This document shows, piece by piece, positions 62,218-64,000 of a stretch of DNA of 64,000 bases. The translations under genes were made by a program, and so were the position numbers. The notes beneath the pieces are model-generated. The model was not told the DNA's origin and made no database searches. It was given only the letters and a program-made list of their open reading frames with translations. Each line of letters begins with the position of its first letter. Position 1 is the first letter of the stretch. The stretch spans positions 112,812 to 176,811 of the forward strand of contig NZ_JBDVFA010000098.1 of the NCBI RefSeq assembly GCF_039941195.1. The letters run 5' to 3'. This stretch comes from Aurantibacter_A sp039941195 (lineage in GTDB: Bacteria > Bacteroidota > Bacteroidia > Flavobacteriales > Flavobacteriaceae).

Positions 62218-63783
62218 ATGAAAACAATAAAACGAATTTTAAAAGGTGCGGTATTATTTATACTACTCGTAATCATTGTTGTGGGTAGTATCTTCATATA
62301 TAATTGGCGTGATCGCCACCCCGATTATGCAATAGATTTAAAGATTGAAAACAAAAATGAAAATAGTATAAAGGCTGGTTTTGCAAAAAAAACCATTACT
62401 CCAACTATTGTTGATACTTGGAATGATGCCAACGGAAACAACAAGTATAGTGAAGATGAAGGTGACACCTATAACGACAACAATAATAATGGAAAGTTTG
62501 ATGCCTATTGGATTGCCGGTATGAGCAATGCTAAACCTGCACAAGGTGTACATGATGATGTTTGGTCTCGTGTAATGGTTTTAGATGATGGCAAGAGTAG
62601 AATTGCAATGATTAGTATGGATGCTATTGGCTTTTTACATGGCGATGTTATTGACATTAGAAATAGAATTCCAGAAGAATTAGGAATTGATTACACATTG
62701 CTTTCTTCAACTCATACACATGAGAGTAATGATTTAGTTGGCATATGGGGAGAAAATATGTTCAATTCCGGGGTGAACGATGAAATGATGGAATATGTAA
62801 AAGAACAAACAGTTGCTGCCGTTGTTGAAGCAGCTAAAAATCTTCGTCCTGCAAAATTAGTTTTTGCTGAAGATCTTTCTGGCAAAGATTCAACACTAAT
62901 TAAAGACACTCGAAAACCAATTGTAAAAGCAACTGGCATACATGTGATGCAAGTTTTGGATGCGGAGAATGAAGAGACTCTTGGGTCTCTCATCAACTGG
63001 TCGAATCATCCAGAAACATTGTGGAGTCAAAATTTATTAATTAGTTCCGATTTTCCACATTATGTTCGAGAGGCTGTTGAAAAAGGAGTTTATAATGGGA
63101 CTGAAAAAATGGAAGAAGGTTTAGGCGGAGTTGCGATTTATTTCACTGGGGTTATTGGTGGTTTAATGGCACCGCACCCTTCAATTTCTATTGCAAATCC
63201 CTTTACCGGAATTGAATATGCCGAACCAACTTATGAAAAAACAAAAGCGCTAGGTGATCAAATAGCATTAATGTCATTGGCTGCTCTTAAAAAAGAAGGT
63301 GACACTATAAGCACTTCCAATATTTCGGTCCGCGCAAAAACGGTATTTGCAGATTTAGACAATACTACTTTTAAAATTGCTAGTGGAATTGGGCTAATAA
63401 AAATGGGAATGCCAGCATACTTTAACAAAAGAACCGAAGTAGGTGCCATTAGAATTGGCCCAGCGCTATTTTTAAGTATTCCAGGAGAAATTTATCCTGA
63501 GATTGTTTTTGGCGGCGTAGAAGCCCCCAAAGGCCGAGATTTTGAAATACAACCTTTAGAGATTCCACCAATACAAAAGCTCATAAAAGACAAGTACAAA
63601 TTCTATTTGGGGCTTTCCAATGACGAGATTGGCTACATTATTCCTAAAAGTGAATGGGATGTAGAAAAACCTTATCTATACCATGATCATGGCGACACTT
63701 ATGGCGAAGGAAATTCCTTAGGCCCAGAAACGGGACCATTTATATATAATTCGTTAATTGAGGTGATAGAAGATTTAAATTAA
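62218..63783 (+). CDS. Neutral-ceramidase-fold hydrolase with calcium-loop insertion, copy 3
   Basis: A 521-residue protein with one N-terminal membrane segment (AVLFILLVIIVVGSIFIY). Near residues 65-95 an insertion holds two Asp/Asn-rich, EF-hand-like loops (NDANGNNKYSEDEGD and NDNNNNGKFDAYW). Zinc ligands follow in LLSSTHTHESNDL and LINWSNHPETLW, Glu in SIPGEIYPEIV and Tyr in YLGLSNDEIGYIIPKSEW. At the nucleophile site FTGVIGGLMAPHP has no serine. It is the last gene of the operon; 27 bases after its stop begins a spacer with a convergent terminator. Confidence 0.82.
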   Translation: MKTIKRILKGAVLFILLVIIVVGSIFIYNWRDRHPDYAIDLKIENKNENSIKAGFAKKTITPTIVDTWNDANGNNKYSEDEGDTYNDNNNNGKFDAYWIAGMSNAKPAQGVHDDVWSRVMVLDDGKSRIAMISMDAIGFLHGDVIDIRNRIPEELGIDYTLLSSTHTHESNDLVGIWGENMFNSGVNDEMMEYVKEQTVAAVVEAAKNLRPAKLVFAEDLSGKDSTLIKDTRKPIVKATGIHVMQVLDAENEETLGSLINWSNHPETLWSQNLLISSDFPHYVREAVEKGVYNGTEKMEEGLGGVAIYFTGVIGGLMAPHPSISIANPFTGIEYAEPTYEKTKALGDQIALMSLAALKKEGDTISTSNISVRAKTVFADLDNTTFKIASGIGLIKMGMPAYFNKRTEVGAIRIGPALFLSIPGEIYPEIVFGGVEAPKGRDFEIQPLEIPPIQKLIKDKYKFYLGLSNDEIGYIIPKSEWDVEKPYLYHDHGDTYGEGNSLGPETGPFIYNSLIEVIEDLN

Positions 63784-63864
63784 CCTGTTGAGCATTTTGG
63801 TGAAATAATTTAAGCGAAGTGTCTTTTTATCCTTACAACACAATGGGTTATTAAAATTGAAAAA

Positions 63865-63891
63865 GCCCCCTTTTGTTTCAAGAAAGAGGGC
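63865..63891 (-). terminator. Terminator of a minus-strand gene entering from the right
   Basis: GCCCCCTTT (63865-63873) pairs with AAAGAGGGC (63883-63891) with one mismatch. On the minus strand the stem is followed by TTTTTCAATTTT, and on the plus strand by A7, so it works for leftward transcription. Confidence 0.65.
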
Positions 63892-63942
63892 CTAAAAAAA
63901 TAAGCTAATCGTTTAATTTGTTTGTCTAAGTTGGTTTTAATT

Positions 63943-64000
63943 TTAGTTGAAAAACAATTGTGTGAAATATAATACTCCGTTTGCATCAGCAGTAACACTA
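63943..64000 (-). CDS. Possible C-terminus of a gene cut by the right window edge
   Basis: On the minus strand an open frame from the edge reads SVTADANGVLYFTQLFFN and then stops (TAA at 63943-63945). Only 18 residues are visible and no family can be named. The leftward terminator about 50 bases downstream supports a real gene here. Confidence 0.35.
   Translation of the reverse strand, partial: SVTADANGVLYFTQLFFN

Noticed and set aside
54084..63783. Straight assignment of the three proteins as ceramidases
   Set aside because: They are too short, have no C-terminal domain, and two seem to lack the nucleophile serine. The fold assignment is kept but not the activity.

Overview
This window looks like chromosomal DNA of a marine-type member of Flavobacteriaceae (Bacteroidetes). 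The sequence is AT-rich. It carries a SusC/SusD pair, many Sec/lipobox outer-membrane lipoproteins, almost no Shine-Dalgarno sequences, and promoters of the Bacteroidetes TTG / TAnnTTTG type. The housekeeping block DUF177-rpmF / fabH-accB-accC is also in Bacteroidetes order. No rRNA, tRNA, CRISPR array, insertion sequence or phage gene was seen.

Layout. (1) 1-6412: a tight minus-strand operon (APC permease, glutamine-synthetase-like ligase, Fe-alcohol dehydrogenase, class I amidotransferase-type hydrolase, aldehyde dehydrogenase) with a divergent Lrp/AsnC regulator. It is a gamma-glutamylation route for an amine; the gene set fits an amino alcohol such as ethanolamine better than putrescine. 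(2) 6414-14672: core genes, namely a GreA-like factor, a lipoprotein, a DAO-type flavoprotein, fabH-accB-accC, rpmF-DUF177-pdxA and the divergent ribE. (3) 14704-27921: a sugar or envelope region with an SSS transporter, a NagX-like acetyltransferase, a TauE-like permease, a secreted AGE-family epimerase, a large metalloprotease, a seven-heme cytochrome c, a Kelch lipoprotein, a PQQ-type sugar dehydrogenase and a GDPD lipoprotein. (4) 27963-36153: a duplicated divergent module. Each copy has a secreted beta-propeller plus alpha-helical-domain protein. One copy has an intact FG-GAP partner and the other keeps only the degraded 3' tail of that partner. (5) 36173-47533: a catabolic block with two DapA/NanA-family aldolases, an SSS transporter, a Gfo/Idh/MocA oxidoreductase, a purple-acid-phosphatase-like enzyme, an AraC regulator, a membrane-anchored GH31 enzyme, a membrane PHP phosphoesterase and an unknown polytopic membrane protein. 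(6) 47689-53959: PKD lipoprotein, SusC and SusD, ended by a clear terminator. (7) 54084-63783: an eight-gene plus-strand operon divergent from the SusCD operon. It encodes three neutral-ceramidase-fold proteins, a PqaA-type hydrolase, an alpha/beta hydrolase, a ChbG-type deacetylase, a BASS-family transporter and a BNR-propeller protein.

Taken together, regions 5-7 look like one utilization locus for a complex glycan or glycolipid. The ligand would be bound and imported by SusCD/PKD, cut outside or at the membrane by GH31, BNR, deacetylase and ceramidase-fold hydrolases, carried in by SSS and BASS transporters, and cleaved as a keto-deoxy or sialic-acid-like sugar by the two aldolases. The substrate cannot be named from sequence. 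The most unusual items are the propeller/helical-domain family with its duplicated and decayed module, and the operon with three ceramidase-fold proteins, two of which appear to lack the family's nucleophile serine.
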